Counted from the first letter of the stretch, positions 52,540 to 62,537 are shown. The stretch: DNA of 64,000 nt from Flavobacterium phragmitis (GCF_900112575.1 NZ_FOMH01000011.1:62001-126000); one strand, 5' to 3'. The notes: generated by a model not told the origin, from the sequence alone. Numbers and translations: made by a program.

Positions 52540-53694
52540 CTATTTGTTTTTTATACTATTAAAATAAAAGTCAATGTTTTGGCTCACAATTTTATCTAAT
52601 CCATATTTTCTACATACAAAATCACGTGCATTTTTGCCTATATTTTTTGCATTCTCTTCGTTAGAAAGCACCCAAATGATTTTTTCTGCTATATCATTAG
52701 GATCATGTGGATTACATAACAATCCTGTTTTATAATCTTCTATCGTTTCCGGACCTGGTCCTAATTTTGTAAAAACAACCACTTTTTCCATTGCCATGGC
52801 TTCAGGAGCTACTAAACCCTGTGTTTCCATATGAGATGGAAATACACAAACTGCCGCCTGAGAATATGCTTTTGGTATCTCATCATATGAAACATTACCA
52901 TGAAAAAAAATGTCTTTTGCAAATATCCCCAAATGCGGAATTTCTTTTTCTTTAAGCATTTTAATATAGGAACTTCCGTCTGAAAAAAACCAATCTCTTC
53001 CATAAATTTCAAGAGTAGCATCTGGGAACTCCTTTTTTATAAAAGGAAAAGATTGAATTAATTGGCGTATACCTTTTTTTTCGCAGACTGTTCCAGCAAA
53101 AACAATTCTGTTTTTGTATTCTTTTATACTTTCTTTCGGTGCAAAAAAAACGGTATTGACGGGATAATTTATATAAGACAAAGGCTTGTTGTTAAAGCTT
53201 AGATATTTTTCTGTATGGCTTTTCACATAATTCGAAACAGCAATAAATCCATCTGCTTTTTTGAAAGATTTTTTTTCCTGAAATCCTTTCCATATATTAA
53301 TCTTTCTTTGTTCGCTTTCAGCAAAAAAATGATGACCGCCATGAAGTCTTATAATGTATTTCGTATTTTTAATTTTAGCTATAAAAGCAAGTCCCAACTC
53401 AGATGTTTCAATAATATTTATTGGATCTTTTTTATTAATTTCTTTTATTTCTTTATTGATTGCTCTTGAATTAAAATACCAAGAAAAACCTTTTGCACCG
53501 CTTCTCTTCAATCGATAAACATATACACCATTTAGAACTTCTCTTTCATTTTCTGCAATATAATTAATCCCAATAACCGATACTTTAACATCATTTTTGA
53601 CCAGTTCTTCAGCCATTGTTTTGACAAAAGTACCAATTCCTCCATGAGGAAAACCTTTTTTAGGATATTCATTTGTTAAGAAACAGATATGCAT
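52540..53694 (-). CDS. Glycosyltransferase family 4
   Basis: GT-B transferase of 384 residues. The N-terminal HGGIGTFVKTMAEELVKN is the acceptor loop, RLHGGHHFF follows at about 115, FAGTVCEKKGIRQLI opens the donor half, and METQGLVAPEAMAMEK holds the conserved donor Glu pair. Donor and acceptor are unknown. Confidence 0.87.
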   Translation of the reverse strand: MHICFLTNEYPKKGFPHGGIGTFVKTMAEELVKNDVKVSVIGINYIAENEREVLNGVYVYRLKRSGAKGFSWYFNSRAINKEIKEINKKDPINIIETSELGLAFIAKIKNTKYIIRLHGGHHFFAESEQRKINIWKGFQEKKSFKKADGFIAVSNYVKSHTEKYLSFNNKPLSYINYPVNTVFFAPKESIKEYKNRIVFAGTVCEKKGIRQLIQSFPFIKKEFPDATLEIYGRDWFFSDGSSYIKMLKEKEIPHLGIFAKDIFFHGNVSYDEIPKAYSQAAVCVFPSHMETQGLVAPEAMAMEKVVVFTKLGPGPETIEDYKTGLLCNPHDPNDIAEKIIWVLSNEENAKNIGKNARDFVCRKYGLDKIVSQNIDFYFNSIKNK

Positions 53695-53758
53695 TTATTT
53701 ATTTTTTATAAACCATCAACAGTCACAAAAACTTAATTATAACTTAGTGAGCAAGCTA

Positions 53759-55156
53759 TTATTTTTTGATAATTTTATTTAATAACTCTAAAATATTATT
53801 AGTGGCACAGTTATCTTCTGATCCAATAACAACATTTGACCATTGTTTTAGGCTTTCAATAGAATTACAGCCTTTTTTATATATGATTTTATCTATAATT
53901 TCTTCCTTACTATTGAGCCATATAACTGCATTTAAGTCTGACATGCTTTTAAAATGCTGAAATTGGTAAATAGTATTTACTGACCAATTTTCGTTCTTTT
54001 TATTACTTTGATCATAATTAATAAAAACACAAGGTTTATTAAACTTTCCAAAATCAAAAGCCATGGTAGATCCTACATTCACTACTATATCTGAATAAAA
54101 TACAGTACTTACTAATAATTTAACATCATCCATAGTTGGATAAACTGCACTCCACTCTTTCGATTTATTAAAATACCATAAAGGCGGTGCTTCTTTAATA
54201 AGATCTTTAAATTCTTCAACCACTTTATCATATCTTCCAGAAAAATCAACAGGGCATCTTCTAAATAATATTTGATATTGGTTTTGTAAACCTGCACTAA
54301 CAATTTCTTGTGCAATATCTTTCAAATAATCTGGATCATCAGGAGATGTTTTTACATCATCACCAGAAAAGCATATTATTTTTTTATTTTGATCTAGATT
54401 ATAATTTTTATAAAAAAAATCTTTTTCTAGTATATTTTCTTGATCATCATAAAATTCAAACTGAGGAGTTCCTGTAACATGAATATTTTCTTCTCGAATT
54501 TCAGGATAAAAAAGATTTAGCTCTTTTTTCATGTGTTCTGACCATAAAAGATAACTATCGGCCTTCAAAGCCATACGGGCCTTAGGCAGATTGTCCCAAG
54601 AGTAGATTACTGTTGTGGTAGGAATCCCTAAATCGGCTGCTGCCCTAAAAATAGTTGCCGCTTTTAAAGCTCTCTGATGAGAACAAAACAAAAGAGAAGG
54701 CTGTACTTCTTTTAAAATACTTTTGACTTCTTTATAAAAATCATTTTCACGTAGCGCTTCCTGATATTTTTTTTCTAATTTTAAAATACTGGAATATTTT
54801 TTAAATCGTGGCGCTAGGAATTCAATGAGTTTATAAAATATTTTTTTGGACATCGATTTATGATTCCAATTCCAGTTGGTTAATAGCGTTGGATTATTAA
54901 TTATCGAATTATTATAATATAATCTCGAAAGACAGATTAATTCTCGCAGAAATTTTTCTTTTATAGATTCTTTGTATTCAGGAATCGAAATGTCTTCATC
55001 TATTACGGTATTTTTCCCGATTTCTTTTATTGTTTCCAAGTCAAAATTATGAAATAGGACTAAATCCTTATCCAAATCCTGAAACGTATTTGAATAGAGA
55101 TAATTTCGAATTCCTACTCCATCTGGAAACAATAATAACAGCTTTTCTTTTTTCAT
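53759..55156 (-). CDS. Putative GT-B glycosyltransferase or glycerophosphotransferase-like protein
   Basis: 465 residues, not firmly recognised. The second half has a GT-B pattern: FCSHQRALKAATIFRAA, then IYSWDNLPKARM, the linker IHVTGTPQFEFY, and the donor region VVNVGSTMAFDFGKFNKP. This build occurs in CDP-glycerol transferases and in several surface-polysaccharide enzymes. The first 130 residues are charged and may hold the acceptor. It is a candidate for the missing sialyltransferase or for phosphoglycerol addition. It overlaps the SGNH gene by one base. Confidence 0.5.
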   Translation of the reverse strand: MKKEKLLLLFPDGVGIRNYLYSNTFQDLDKDLVLFHNFDLETIKEIGKNTVIDEDISIPEYKESIKEKFLRELICLSRLYYNNSIINNPTLLTNWNWNHKSMSKKIFYKLIEFLAPRFKKYSSILKLEKKYQEALRENDFYKEVKSILKEVQPSLLFCSHQRALKAATIFRAAADLGIPTTTVIYSWDNLPKARMALKADSYLLWSEHMKKELNLFYPEIREENIHVTGTPQFEFYDDQENILEKDFFYKNYNLDQNKKIICFSGDDVKTSPDDPDYLKDIAQEIVSAGLQNQYQILFRRCPVDFSGRYDKVVEEFKDLIKEAPPLWYFNKSKEWSAVYPTMDDVKLLVSTVFYSDIVVNVGSTMAFDFGKFNKPCVFINYDQSNKKNENWSVNTIYQFQHFKSMSDLNAVIWLNSKEEIIDKIIYKKGCNSIESLKQWSNVVIGSEDNCATNNILELLNKIIKK

Positions 55157-56037
55157 TATTTCTTAAAAAAGTCTTCTAGTATTCTGGCTGTGAATTTTTT
55201 TGATCCCGCATCACTCATATGCCCGCATGACGAAAAATATTTATCTTCTACAACTACATTCTCATAGTTATAAATCTCTGGATATATTTTCTTTACTTTC
55301 TGAAAATAATTCATTCCAACAGTATTTTCACAAATAGGAGTCATGACTGGAATAAAATTGATATGATGTTTTTTACAAATAGTTCTAATCTCTTCGTAAT
55401 ACTTGTTACGGTTTAACGGATTCAAATTGACAATATTATTTTTCATATTGCCATTTTTATGCTTCTCAAGAGGGAAATAACCTAAATTATCTTGTGCATT
55501 CGTTTTTTTACCAGCAGTAATGAAAAAAATTTCTCTAAATCCAATTTTACTGTCATATTTGATATATCTATAAAAAGGAATATAATAAAGCTCATTAAAA
55601 TCTGATTCATGAGAAAAATGATCTTTTATAATTTCTGAATTATGAATATATGGTAAAAATCTTGCTGAAATTCCTTCGGCTTGATGATCATTTGAAAGAT
55701 TTAGATCAGCTTCAAGAATAACATTTTTTATTTCATATTTTCGTTCTATCATTAGCTTTAACATTAAAGAAGCTTCGAATAAATGTCCTCCGCTCATTCC
55801 ATAATTAAATGCTTTTAATCCTCTGTCTTCAAACATTTGAGCTACAAAATGATTATTTGCTCTTGAAGATCCCAGAATAACAACATCATACTTTTGTGCC
55901 TTAGAATTGAAAACTTTTTCAATTTTTCCTCTGTTATTAGAATGCATAAAAACGTAAGTATACAAACCATCCAACAGAAAAGCAATTAAAACAGTTACTA
56001 AAACAATTTTTGCCGTATAAATTAAAAATCTCTTCAT
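55156..56037 (-). CDS. SGNH/DltD-AlgJ-like O-acetylation partner
   Basis: 293 residues. One N-terminal helix (about 8-28) anchors it, with the rest outside the membrane. The nucleophile loop is VVILGSSRANNH (Ser57/58). Near the end, CGHMSDAGSKKF gives His273, but the position three residues earlier, normally the catalytic Asp of the DxxH motif, is Ser270. It overlaps the MBOAT gene by one base, an arrangement like AlgI/AlgJ or DltB/DltD, where the MBOAT brings acyl groups across the membrane and the SGNH protein places them on the polymer. The missing Asp suggests altered or lost activity. Confidence 0.68.
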   Translation of the reverse strand: MKRFLIYTAKIVLVTVLIAFLLDGLYTYVFMHSNNRGKIEKVFNSKAQKYDVVILGSSRANNHFVAQMFEDRGLKAFNYGMSGGHLFEASLMLKLMIERKYEIKNVILEADLNLSNDHQAEGISARFLPYIHNSEIIKDHFSHESDFNELYYIPFYRYIKYDSKIGFREIFFITAGKKTNAQDNLGYFPLEKHKNGNMKNNIVNLNPLNRNKYYEEIRTICKKHHINFIPVMTPICENTVGMNYFQKVKKIYPEIYNYENVVVEDKYFSSCGHMSDAGSKKFTARILEDFFKK

Positions 56038-57470
56038 TAGAATTGGAAGTATATAAATTCTTTGTAATCTGAAAAAGTTCCAAACGCCATTATTGCTAAA
56101 ATTGCTAAAGCTGTTTTCAACATGCTCATTTTCCCTGAAAGCGGTTCTACTTTAGTACGATTATTCCATTCTATCAAAACAAATACTCCAATCATTAACA
56201 ATAATTCATAACTATAGCGCTCATTGTCGAGGTACTGAAAACTAAAGTCTTTATTGGTTACAATGCGTTTTAAATACAAAACTGCATCGGTTATCGTTCT
56301 AGCTCTAAAGAAAACCCATGCTATGCAGGTTAAAAGAAATGTATACCATATACTGCTAAACACCTTAATCGAATCAAAATTAAATTTCAACTGAATTGCA
56401 TCCATATTGTTTCGATTGCTGTTTGATAAAAGTAATGGCAGAAAGTAGACAGCATTTATAAATCCCCAAGCAATGTAAGTCCAATTGGCTCCATGCCAAA
56501 AACCACTGACTACAAAAATGATAAAGGTATTTCTAATTTTCATCCATAATCCGCCTTTGCTTCCTCCCAATGGTATATACAAATAGTCTCTAAACCATGA
56601 TGAAAGTGAGATATGCCAGCGGCGCCAAAACTCGGCTATGTCTCTTGAAAAATAAGGATAATTAAAGTTTCGCAATAAATCTAATCCAAACAATTTTGAA
56701 ACTCCTAAAGCAATATCTGAATATCCAGAAAAATCTCCATAAATCTGAAAAGCAAAATAAATAGCTCCCAAAATAAGCGAGAAGGAATTCATTGAAGTAT
56801 AGTTATCAAAAATGGCATTAGCATAAGGTGCGCAGGTATCTGCGATAACAACTTTTTTTACTAATCCCCAGACGATTTGGTAAACACCTTCTTTTGCAGT
56901 TTGAAAATTAAATTCTCTTTTAACTTTTACTTGCGGTAATAAATGTGTTGCTCTTTCTATTGGTCCAGCAACTAAAAGGGGGAAATAACTAACAAATAGA
57001 GAATAATCTACAAAATTGTATTCGGCTTTTATACGTTTATAATAGATATCAATTACGTAGGATAAGCCGTGAAAAGTATAGAATGAAATTCCAACTGGAA
57101 GAATAACATTCAACAAAATCGGACTTGCTTTAAATCCCGCTGAAGTTAATAATTCGGCAAACGAAGAGGCAAAGAAATTATAGTATTTAAATAATCCTAA
57201 AAAACCAAGATTTACCAAAATACTAAGCCAAAACCAAAATTTCCTGCTTTTTTCTGATTTGCCTTTTTCTATCTGAATTCCTGTGTAATAATCTAGAAAA
57301 GTTGAAAAAACTAACAAAAAGAGAAATCTCCAATCCCAGCAAGAATAGAAATAATAACTGGCAATAATCAACAAAGCATTTTGTGTGCTTTTGTTTTTAT
57401 TAAAAACAAACCAATACAAAAAGAAAACTATTGGCAGAAAAATAGCAAAAGCTATAGAGTTAAAAAACAT
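56037..57470 (-). CDS. MBOAT-family O-acyltransferase (AlgI-like)
   Basis: 477 residues with about 11 membrane helices. Typical AlgI features are FFNSIAFAIFLPIVFFLYW at the start, SGYSDIALGVSKLFG, AEFWRRWHISLSSWFRDYLYIPLGG, and the catalytic His326 in GFWHGANWTY. It carries acetyl or another acyl group across the inner membrane to modify the exported polysaccharide. Its partner is the SGNH protein downstream, overlapping by one base. Confidence 0.9.
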   Translation of the reverse strand: MFFNSIAFAIFLPIVFFLYWFVFNKNKSTQNALLIIASYYFYSCWDWRFLFLLVFSTFLDYYTGIQIEKGKSEKSRKFWFWLSILVNLGFLGLFKYYNFFASSFAELLTSAGFKASPILLNVILPVGISFYTFHGLSYVIDIYYKRIKAEYNFVDYSLFVSYFPLLVAGPIERATHLLPQVKVKREFNFQTAKEGVYQIVWGLVKKVVIADTCAPYANAIFDNYTSMNSFSLILGAIYFAFQIYGDFSGYSDIALGVSKLFGLDLLRNFNYPYFSRDIAEFWRRWHISLSSWFRDYLYIPLGGSKGGLWMKIRNTFIIFVVSGFWHGANWTYIAWGFINAVYFLPLLLSNSNRNNMDAIQLKFNFDSIKVFSSIWYTFLLTCIAWVFFRARTITDAVLYLKRIVTNKDFSFQYLDNERYSYELLLMIGVFVLIEWNNRTKVEPLSGKMSMLKTALAILAIMAFGTFSDYKEFIYFQF

Positions 57471-57504
57471 AAATATTGTAAAGTAGTATTGATGAAATCA
57501 GCTA

Positions 57505-58638
57505 TTATATATCTCTAAATTGTTTTTGGTGATTGAGCTGCCAAATATCGTTTTTCTTTAATGATTGTAAAAATAATTCGCTACTGTTTCCTGTTCCAAA
57601 ATCATTCTTTGAAACATTGATTTTATGCGAATCTATTTTTGAAAGAGCATCAGATATATTTTCTTTTGAATAATCAACATTAATAATATCGGCATGAACC
57701 GTTCTGTTTTGTTGACGTGTTCCAATATTTATAATTGGAATTCCGTAATACGGAGCTTCTCTAATTCCTGCACTGCTATTACCAATAATAAATTGACTAT
57801 TTTTTAATAATGTTAGAAAATATTCAAATCTAAGCGAAGGAAAAATTCTAAATCTATCATTATCTTCCAATCTTTTAAATTCATTAAGAATATATTGACT
57901 TCCTAAATCATTGTTTGGATAAATAACAATATAATTATGATTGTCTTTTAACAACGAATCAACAAAATCGGCGACATATTTTTTCATCAAAGCAAACTCA
58001 GTCGTTACTGGATGAAACATTACAACTGCATATTTTTCGAATGAAATTCCATAATATTTTTTTGCTGTTTCCAAAGAAGGCAGATTTTCTGAAAACATGA
58101 TATCTATATCAGGAGAACCAATTGTAAAGATAGATTCTTTTACTTCTCCCATTTGAAGCAGTCTTTTTGCAGCTTCTTTATTTGAAACAAAATGAATATG
58201 GCTTAATTTACTTACACTATGACGAATAAGTTCATCGACTGTTCCAGAAATTTCACCTCCTTCAATGTGAGCTACCAAAATATTATTTAAAGATCCTACA
58301 ATAGCTCCCGCCAAAGTTTCAACTCGGTCACCATGTACGACAATTAAATCTGGGTTTATTTTTTTACAATAATTAGATAATCCTTCAATGGTTTTTGCCA
58401 ACGTCAAATCCATAGTAGTTTCATCTGTATGATTTTCAAATGTAAAAACGTTTTTAAAATTACAACGTTCAATTTCGATTAATGTATAACCATACACTTC
58501 TTGAAGATGCATTCCTGTAACAAAAACAAAAGCCTCAAATTCCTCCTCTTTTTCCAGAGTTTGAATCAACGATTTTATTTTGCCAAAATCTGCACGTGTT
58601 CCTGTTAAAAAAAGAATTTTTCTGGCAGAATTACTCAA
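57505..58638 (-). CDS. neuC: UDP-N-acetylglucosamine 2-epimerase, hydrolysing (NeuC-like)
   Basis: 377 residues. The N-terminal TGTRADFGKIKSLI, the central HGDRVETLAGAIVG and HIEGGEISGT, and the C-terminal GNSSAGIREAPYYG and IGTRQQNR are those of the hydrolysing epimerases that convert UDP-GlcNAc to ManNAc and UDP. It precedes sialic-acid synthesis. A relative that acts on bacillosamine derivatives for legionaminic acid is the main alternative. It overlaps neuB by 8 bases. Confidence 0.88.
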   Translation of the reverse strand: MSNSARKILFLTGTRADFGKIKSLIQTLEKEEEFEAFVFVTGMHLQEVYGYTLIEIERCNFKNVFTFENHTDETTMDLTLAKTIEGLSNYCKKINPDLIVVHGDRVETLAGAIVGSLNNILVAHIEGGEISGTVDELIRHSVSKLSHIHFVSNKEAAKRLLQMGEVKESIFTIGSPDIDIMFSENLPSLETAKKYYGISFEKYAVVMFHPVTTEFALMKKYVADFVDSLLKDNHNYIVIYPNNDLGSQYILNEFKRLEDNDRFRIFPSLRFEYFLTLLKNSQFIIGNSSAGIREAPYYGIPIINIGTRQQNRTVHADIINVDYSKENISDALSKIDSHKINVSKNDFGTGNSSELFLQSLKKNDIWQLNHQKQFRDI

Positions 58639-59671
58639 AATCAGTAAAATCTAATTGTTCGTCATTTTCAATATCCCTTGATGCAGTTTTACCAATTAAA
58701 TCGTTAAAATGTTCTGCTAAAATTTTACCGGTCCCTGGTCTTTTTACCCAAATATTTTCTTTAGATAAATTTTCTCCTTTTTTAATTGACTTGATACTAC
58801 ATACAGTTGCAAAAGCAAAATCAATAGTTACTTGTTCTTCAGGAGCAGGTTTTTTAGTACCTCCACGCATTAAAGCAATTTCTGCACTTGATACAATAAG
58901 TTCTGCACATGCTTTTTCATCCATGCTACACACAATATCTGGTCCTTGTCTTTGCATATGATCTGTGAAGTGCCTTTCTACAATACTTGCACCAAGAGCA
59001 ACAGCTCCTAAACAAGCATTATTGTTTAAGGTATGATCACTTAAACCAAATACTTTATCGGGAAAAGCTTTTTGCAATTCTGCCATTGCTCCAAAACGCA
59101 CTAAGTTAATTGGAGTTGGATAGAGATTTGTAGTATGCAGCAAAGCAACAGGAACATTATGTTTATCAAAAATGGCAACTGCTTTTTGAATACTTTCAAT
59201 TGTATTCATTCCGGTACTCAATATTACTGGTTTCCCGAAAGATGCTATATGTTCCAGTAAAGGATAGTTATTACATTCTCCCGAACCAATTTTATAAGCT
59301 GGAACATCAAACTTATTTAATCTCTCTGCTGCCGCTCTTGAAAAGGGGGTAGAAACAAAGATCATTCCCTTACTTTCTACATAATTTTTTAATTCCAGTT
59401 CTTCTTTTTCACTTAAAGAACATCTTTCCATAATTTCGTAGATAGAAACATCTGCATTTCCTGGAATTACTTTTTTAGCAGCTCCCGACATTTCATCTTC
59501 AACAATATGAGTTTGGTGTTTTACAATCTCTACTCCTGCTCTAAAAGCGGCATCAACCATTTCTTTTGCAACTTCTAAAGAGCCTTCGTGATTAATACCA
59601 ATTTCAGCAATTACTAAAGGCGGAAAATCAAGCCCGATTTTACGACCTGCGATTTCAATATGTGGATTCAT
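58631..59671 (-). CDS. neuB: N-acetylneuraminate synthase (NeuB)
   Basis: Condenses ManNAc with phosphoenolpyruvate to N-acetylneuraminate; 346 residues. The TIM-barrel (about 15-280) has IAEIGINHEGSLEVAKEM, IGSGECNNYPLLEH, STGMNTIESI and SDHTLNNNACLGAVALGA. The C-terminal SAF antifreeze-like domain (about 285-345) has KKGENLSKENIWVKRPGTG. The product could be Neu5Ac or a related nonulosonate; the NeuC/NeuA neighbours favour Neu5Ac. Confidence 0.92.
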   Translation of the reverse strand: MNPHIEIAGRKIGLDFPPLVIAEIGINHEGSLEVAKEMVDAAFRAGVEIVKHQTHIVEDEMSGAAKKVIPGNADVSIYEIMERCSLSEKEELELKNYVESKGMIFVSTPFSRAAAERLNKFDVPAYKIGSGECNNYPLLEHIASFGKPVILSTGMNTIESIQKAVAIFDKHNVPVALLHTTNLYPTPINLVRFGAMAELQKAFPDKVFGLSDHTLNNNACLGAVALGASIVERHFTDHMQRQGPDIVCSMDEKACAELIVSSAEIALMRGGTKKPAPEEQVTIDFAFATVCSIKSIKKGENLSKENIWVKRPGTGKILAEHFNDLIGKTASRDIENDEQLDFTDFE

Positions 59672-59694
59672 TAAATTCTTGAATTTGGGGGTTT

Positions 59695-60354
59695 TTATTT
59701 CTTATGATACAGATATCTTGCGTAATCTAAATCGTCTGGATTATCGATATCAACTTGCGCAAAAATATGATTTACTTCGAAAGGAAAAGCATTTTCTGAA
59801 ATAATTATATTTTCATGAATTAAATCAGCTTTTGTGATGTACAATAAACCATTTTCTGAGAAAAGCGGTTCTAAGTCTTGACTTCTCTGGCCAATTGCAT
59901 AATTAAAAGGTTCAAATCTATTGTTTTTTATCTTTCCAAATTTTTGATGATTTCTAGAAACTGTAAACAAACTATCAAAATTATTGTCTTTAAACATTTT
60001 AAAAGCATCTTTGAGCAGTTCTTTTGGACGAAACGGATTCGTTGCTTGCAATAAAACTACATTTCCTACATTAGATTCAATTGATTCCAAAACATGTTTT
60101 AAAGCAGTAACTGTAGGTTCTAAATCTCCTGAAATTGAATCTGGTCTATCGATAACTTTAGCATCAAATTGAAGTGCAATTTTTTTTATATCCAAATTAT
60201 CAGTAGAAACATAAACCTCATCAATAATATCTTTATTTTCCTGCGCATATAATATTGAATGAACAAGTAATGGAAGTTCTCCCAAAAACTGAATATTCTT
60301 TTCAGGCAAACGCTTAGAGCCTCCACGAGCCGGAATTATGGCAATTGTTTTCAT
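59695..60354 (-). CDS. neuA: Acylneuraminate cytidylyltransferase (NeuA)
   Basis: Activates the sialic acid with CTP to give CMP-sialate; 219 residues. The nucleotide-binding N-terminus IPARGGSKRLPEKNI is the family signature. LLQATNPFRP and DIDNPDDLDYARYL follow. It is the short form without an extra hydrolase domain. It lies 23 bases upstream of neuB and 8 bases after the acyltransferase in the run neuA-neuB-neuC. Confidence 0.92.
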   Translation of the reverse strand: MKTIAIIPARGGSKRLPEKNIQFLGELPLLVHSILYAQENKDIIDEVYVSTDNLDIKKIALQFDAKVIDRPDSISGDLEPTVTALKHVLESIESNVGNVVLLQATNPFRPKELLKDAFKMFKDNNFDSLFTVSRNHQKFGKIKNNRFEPFNYAIGQRSQDLEPLFSENGLLYITKADLIHENIIISENAFPFEVNHIFAQVDIDNPDDLDYARYLYHKK

Positions 60355-60362
60355 TTCTTCTT

Positions 60363-61424
60363 TTATAAATTTGAATTGCTTAACACAGAAGTTGTTCTTT
60401 GTTTTGCCCTAATTTTTTCCTGAATTGGTTTTTCGATATAAATATAACATAATGCGGCTACAAGAATTAAAATTATTAATCTTAAAAAAAATACAATCGT
60501 TGGATCAGTTATATGGAAATATTTATTTACGCTATAAGCACTGAATAGTGAAAAAATAGGAACTTGAAGTATATATATACCGTAACTTATTTCTCCTAAG
60601 AAAACAAAGCTTTTCATTTTAAAAGTTTTTGTTATAATTCCGGTATTTAAAGAAATTAAAATTATCAGAGGAATAAAGAGAACTGCTAGCAAACCATTGT
60701 GAAAATTTATTGGAAGCTTTAAAGCGAAAAAAAGTATTATACTTAATATAAAAATAGGTATATCGTAATTTCCTATCCTGTGCCAAATTTTACGGACAAA
60801 AATAAATCCTGCCAAATTTCCAATCAAAAATTCATTTAAGTGCATGATAGGAGAATACATTAAAAAATCTTTAAAATTGCTTATGTCATTGTAAACAGGA
60901 AAAAGCGCTAGAAATATAATTTGACTTAAAATCCAAAATCCAATAATGATTAGATATATTTTTTCTATTCTCTCTTTTTTAAAAAATCTATTAAATACAA
61001 AAGGAAAAATAAGGTAAAAGATTAACTCTACAGATAACGACCAACCAGGAGGATTAAATATAAGAACATATCCAGGTATCCATGCCTGAATCATAAAGAG
61101 ACTTAAAATTAGTCCTAGTAAATCAAAATTTTTTATGCGAATTTGGAGAAAAAGGACAAGAAGTATAGCAAAAAAATATAATGGATAAATTCGTGAGAAT
61201 CTATTTCTAAAATACTCTTTTGCACAAATAAAAGATTTATTTCCGTATGCCAGCATCATCACAAACCCCGACAATATAAAAAAATAGCTTACACAAACAT
61301 CTGCATTAAAAAATAGAGATTTAACAATAGTATTGTTAAACAAAAAACTCTTTTTCCCAAAATGAAAAATTACAATTGAAATGGCAGCTAAGAACCTCGT
61401 AAATGTTAATTGTTCAATTTTCAT
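60363..61424 (-). CDS. Acyltransferase 3 family membrane protein (OafA-like)
   Basis: 353 residues with about ten membrane helices. The start EQLTFTRFLAAISIVIFHFG and VSYFFILSGFVMMLA carry the family's early His and the FFILSGF motif. RNRFSRIYPLYF and the late LGEISYGIYILQVPI also match. It probably O-acetylates a sugar of the polysaccharide, a second acyl route besides the MBOAT/SGNH pair. It overlaps the upstream GT4 by 4 bases. Confidence 0.88.
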   Translation of the reverse strand: MKIEQLTFTRFLAAISIVIFHFGKKSFLFNNTIVKSLFFNADVCVSYFFILSGFVMMLAYGNKSFICAKEYFRNRFSRIYPLYFFAILLVLFLQIRIKNFDLLGLILSLFMIQAWIPGYVLIFNPPGWSLSVELIFYLIFPFVFNRFFKKERIEKIYLIIIGFWILSQIIFLALFPVYNDISNFKDFLMYSPIMHLNEFLIGNLAGFIFVRKIWHRIGNYDIPIFILSIILFFALKLPINFHNGLLAVLFIPLIILISLNTGIITKTFKMKSFVFLGEISYGIYILQVPIFSLFSAYSVNKYFHITDPTIVFFLRLIILILVAALCYIYIEKPIQEKIRAKQRTTSVLSNSNL

Positions 61425-62533
61425 TCTTTGTTCTTTTGTAAACGAAATTTTGCTTCTTCTATAATCTCATTCATTCCATTTTTCCATGATTCGATAGAGT
61501 ATAAATCATCCTTTATTTCTAAAACTTCAAACTTTTTTTCTAAAAAATCGTTCATGGCTTCAACCCATTCGGATACAAAATGTGGACTTTCAATTAATCT
61601 ACCCAGCTTTCCATATTGCAAAACCTCAGGCACTCCTCCTGAAGCCGATGCGATACAATAATTTCCACAGTGCAGAGCTTCAATCAAACTAAGTCCGAAA
61701 CCTTCCTGCCAAAGGGTAGGAAAAAGATAACAATCAGATGCCTGAAGGTATTGGGGTAAATCATTGTTGGGAATTCTTCCTAAAAAATTCACGCCCTCTC
61801 TATCTTCAATTTTATCAGAGCCAATTATAACCAAAAGAATATCTTGTCTATATTCATAAATTTTTTTCCATGCTTCTAAAATAATATGCAACCCTTTTTT
61901 TGGTCTGTCTTGCGAGCACCAAACGAAAACTTTTTTATTTTCGAAACCAAATTTTTGTCTTAATCTCTGTCTATCCAAATCAGCTATTTTCTTAAACTTA
62001 GTAGTGTCAACACCGTTGTATAGAACCGAAAAATGACATGGCAAAACATTAATTTTTCTTTTATGTTCCTTATAGCTATCATGAGTCAGAACAACTATTT
62101 CATTAACTAATTCATAAAATTGCGTTTTGGAATTCATTTTTGTGTAAGGTGAAAAACCGTGATAAAAAAACTGAATATAACAATTGTCTCTGATTCGTTT
62201 TGAAATCAAATAATCATGAAGTGGTTTTACCATACCAGAATTATCGACAATTTGAATTATGTATTTTTTTTCTGGAGAAATAATCTTCTGCAAAGCATTT
62301 AGATATTCTAATCTTTTTTTGTTAAAAACTCTACTCCGCAATTTTTGAAAAAAAGTAATATCTGCAAAATTATATTTTATTGAATTGTTTTTTTTTTCTG
62401 GCTCAGGACAAATGATGTAATCAATTTTATGATCTTTCTCCAGATAATTATTATATAATGTTGTCCAACTTCCCATGCTTGAATAAGGAAGTGGTGATTG
62501 AGAAATTAATATGACCTTTATTAAATCATCCAT
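61421..62533 (-). CDS. Glycosyltransferase family 4
   Basis: GT-B transferase of 370 residues. The N-terminal VILISQSPLPYSSMGSW is an acceptor-side loop, FVWCSQDRPKKGLHIILEAW opens the donor half, and WQEGFGLSLIEALHCGNYC holds the conserved Glu pair. Specificity is unknown. Confidence 0.88.
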   Translation of the reverse strand: MDDLIKVILISQSPLPYSSMGSWTTLYNNYLEKDHKIDYIICPEPEKKNNSIKYNFADITFFQKLRSRVFNKKRLEYLNALQKIISPEKKYIIQIVDNSGMVKPLHDYLISKRIRDNCYIQFFYHGFSPYTKMNSKTQFYELVNEIVVLTHDSYKEHKRKINVLPCHFSVLYNGVDTTKFKKIADLDRQRLRQKFGFENKKVFVWCSQDRPKKGLHIILEAWKKIYEYRQDILLVIIGSDKIEDREGVNFLGRIPNNDLPQYLQASDCYLFPTLWQEGFGLSLIEALHCGNYCIASASGGVPEVLQYGKLGRLIESPHFVSEWVEAMNDFLEKKFEVLEIKDDLYSIESWKNGMNEIIEEAKFRLQKNKE

Positions 62534-62537
62534 TTTT

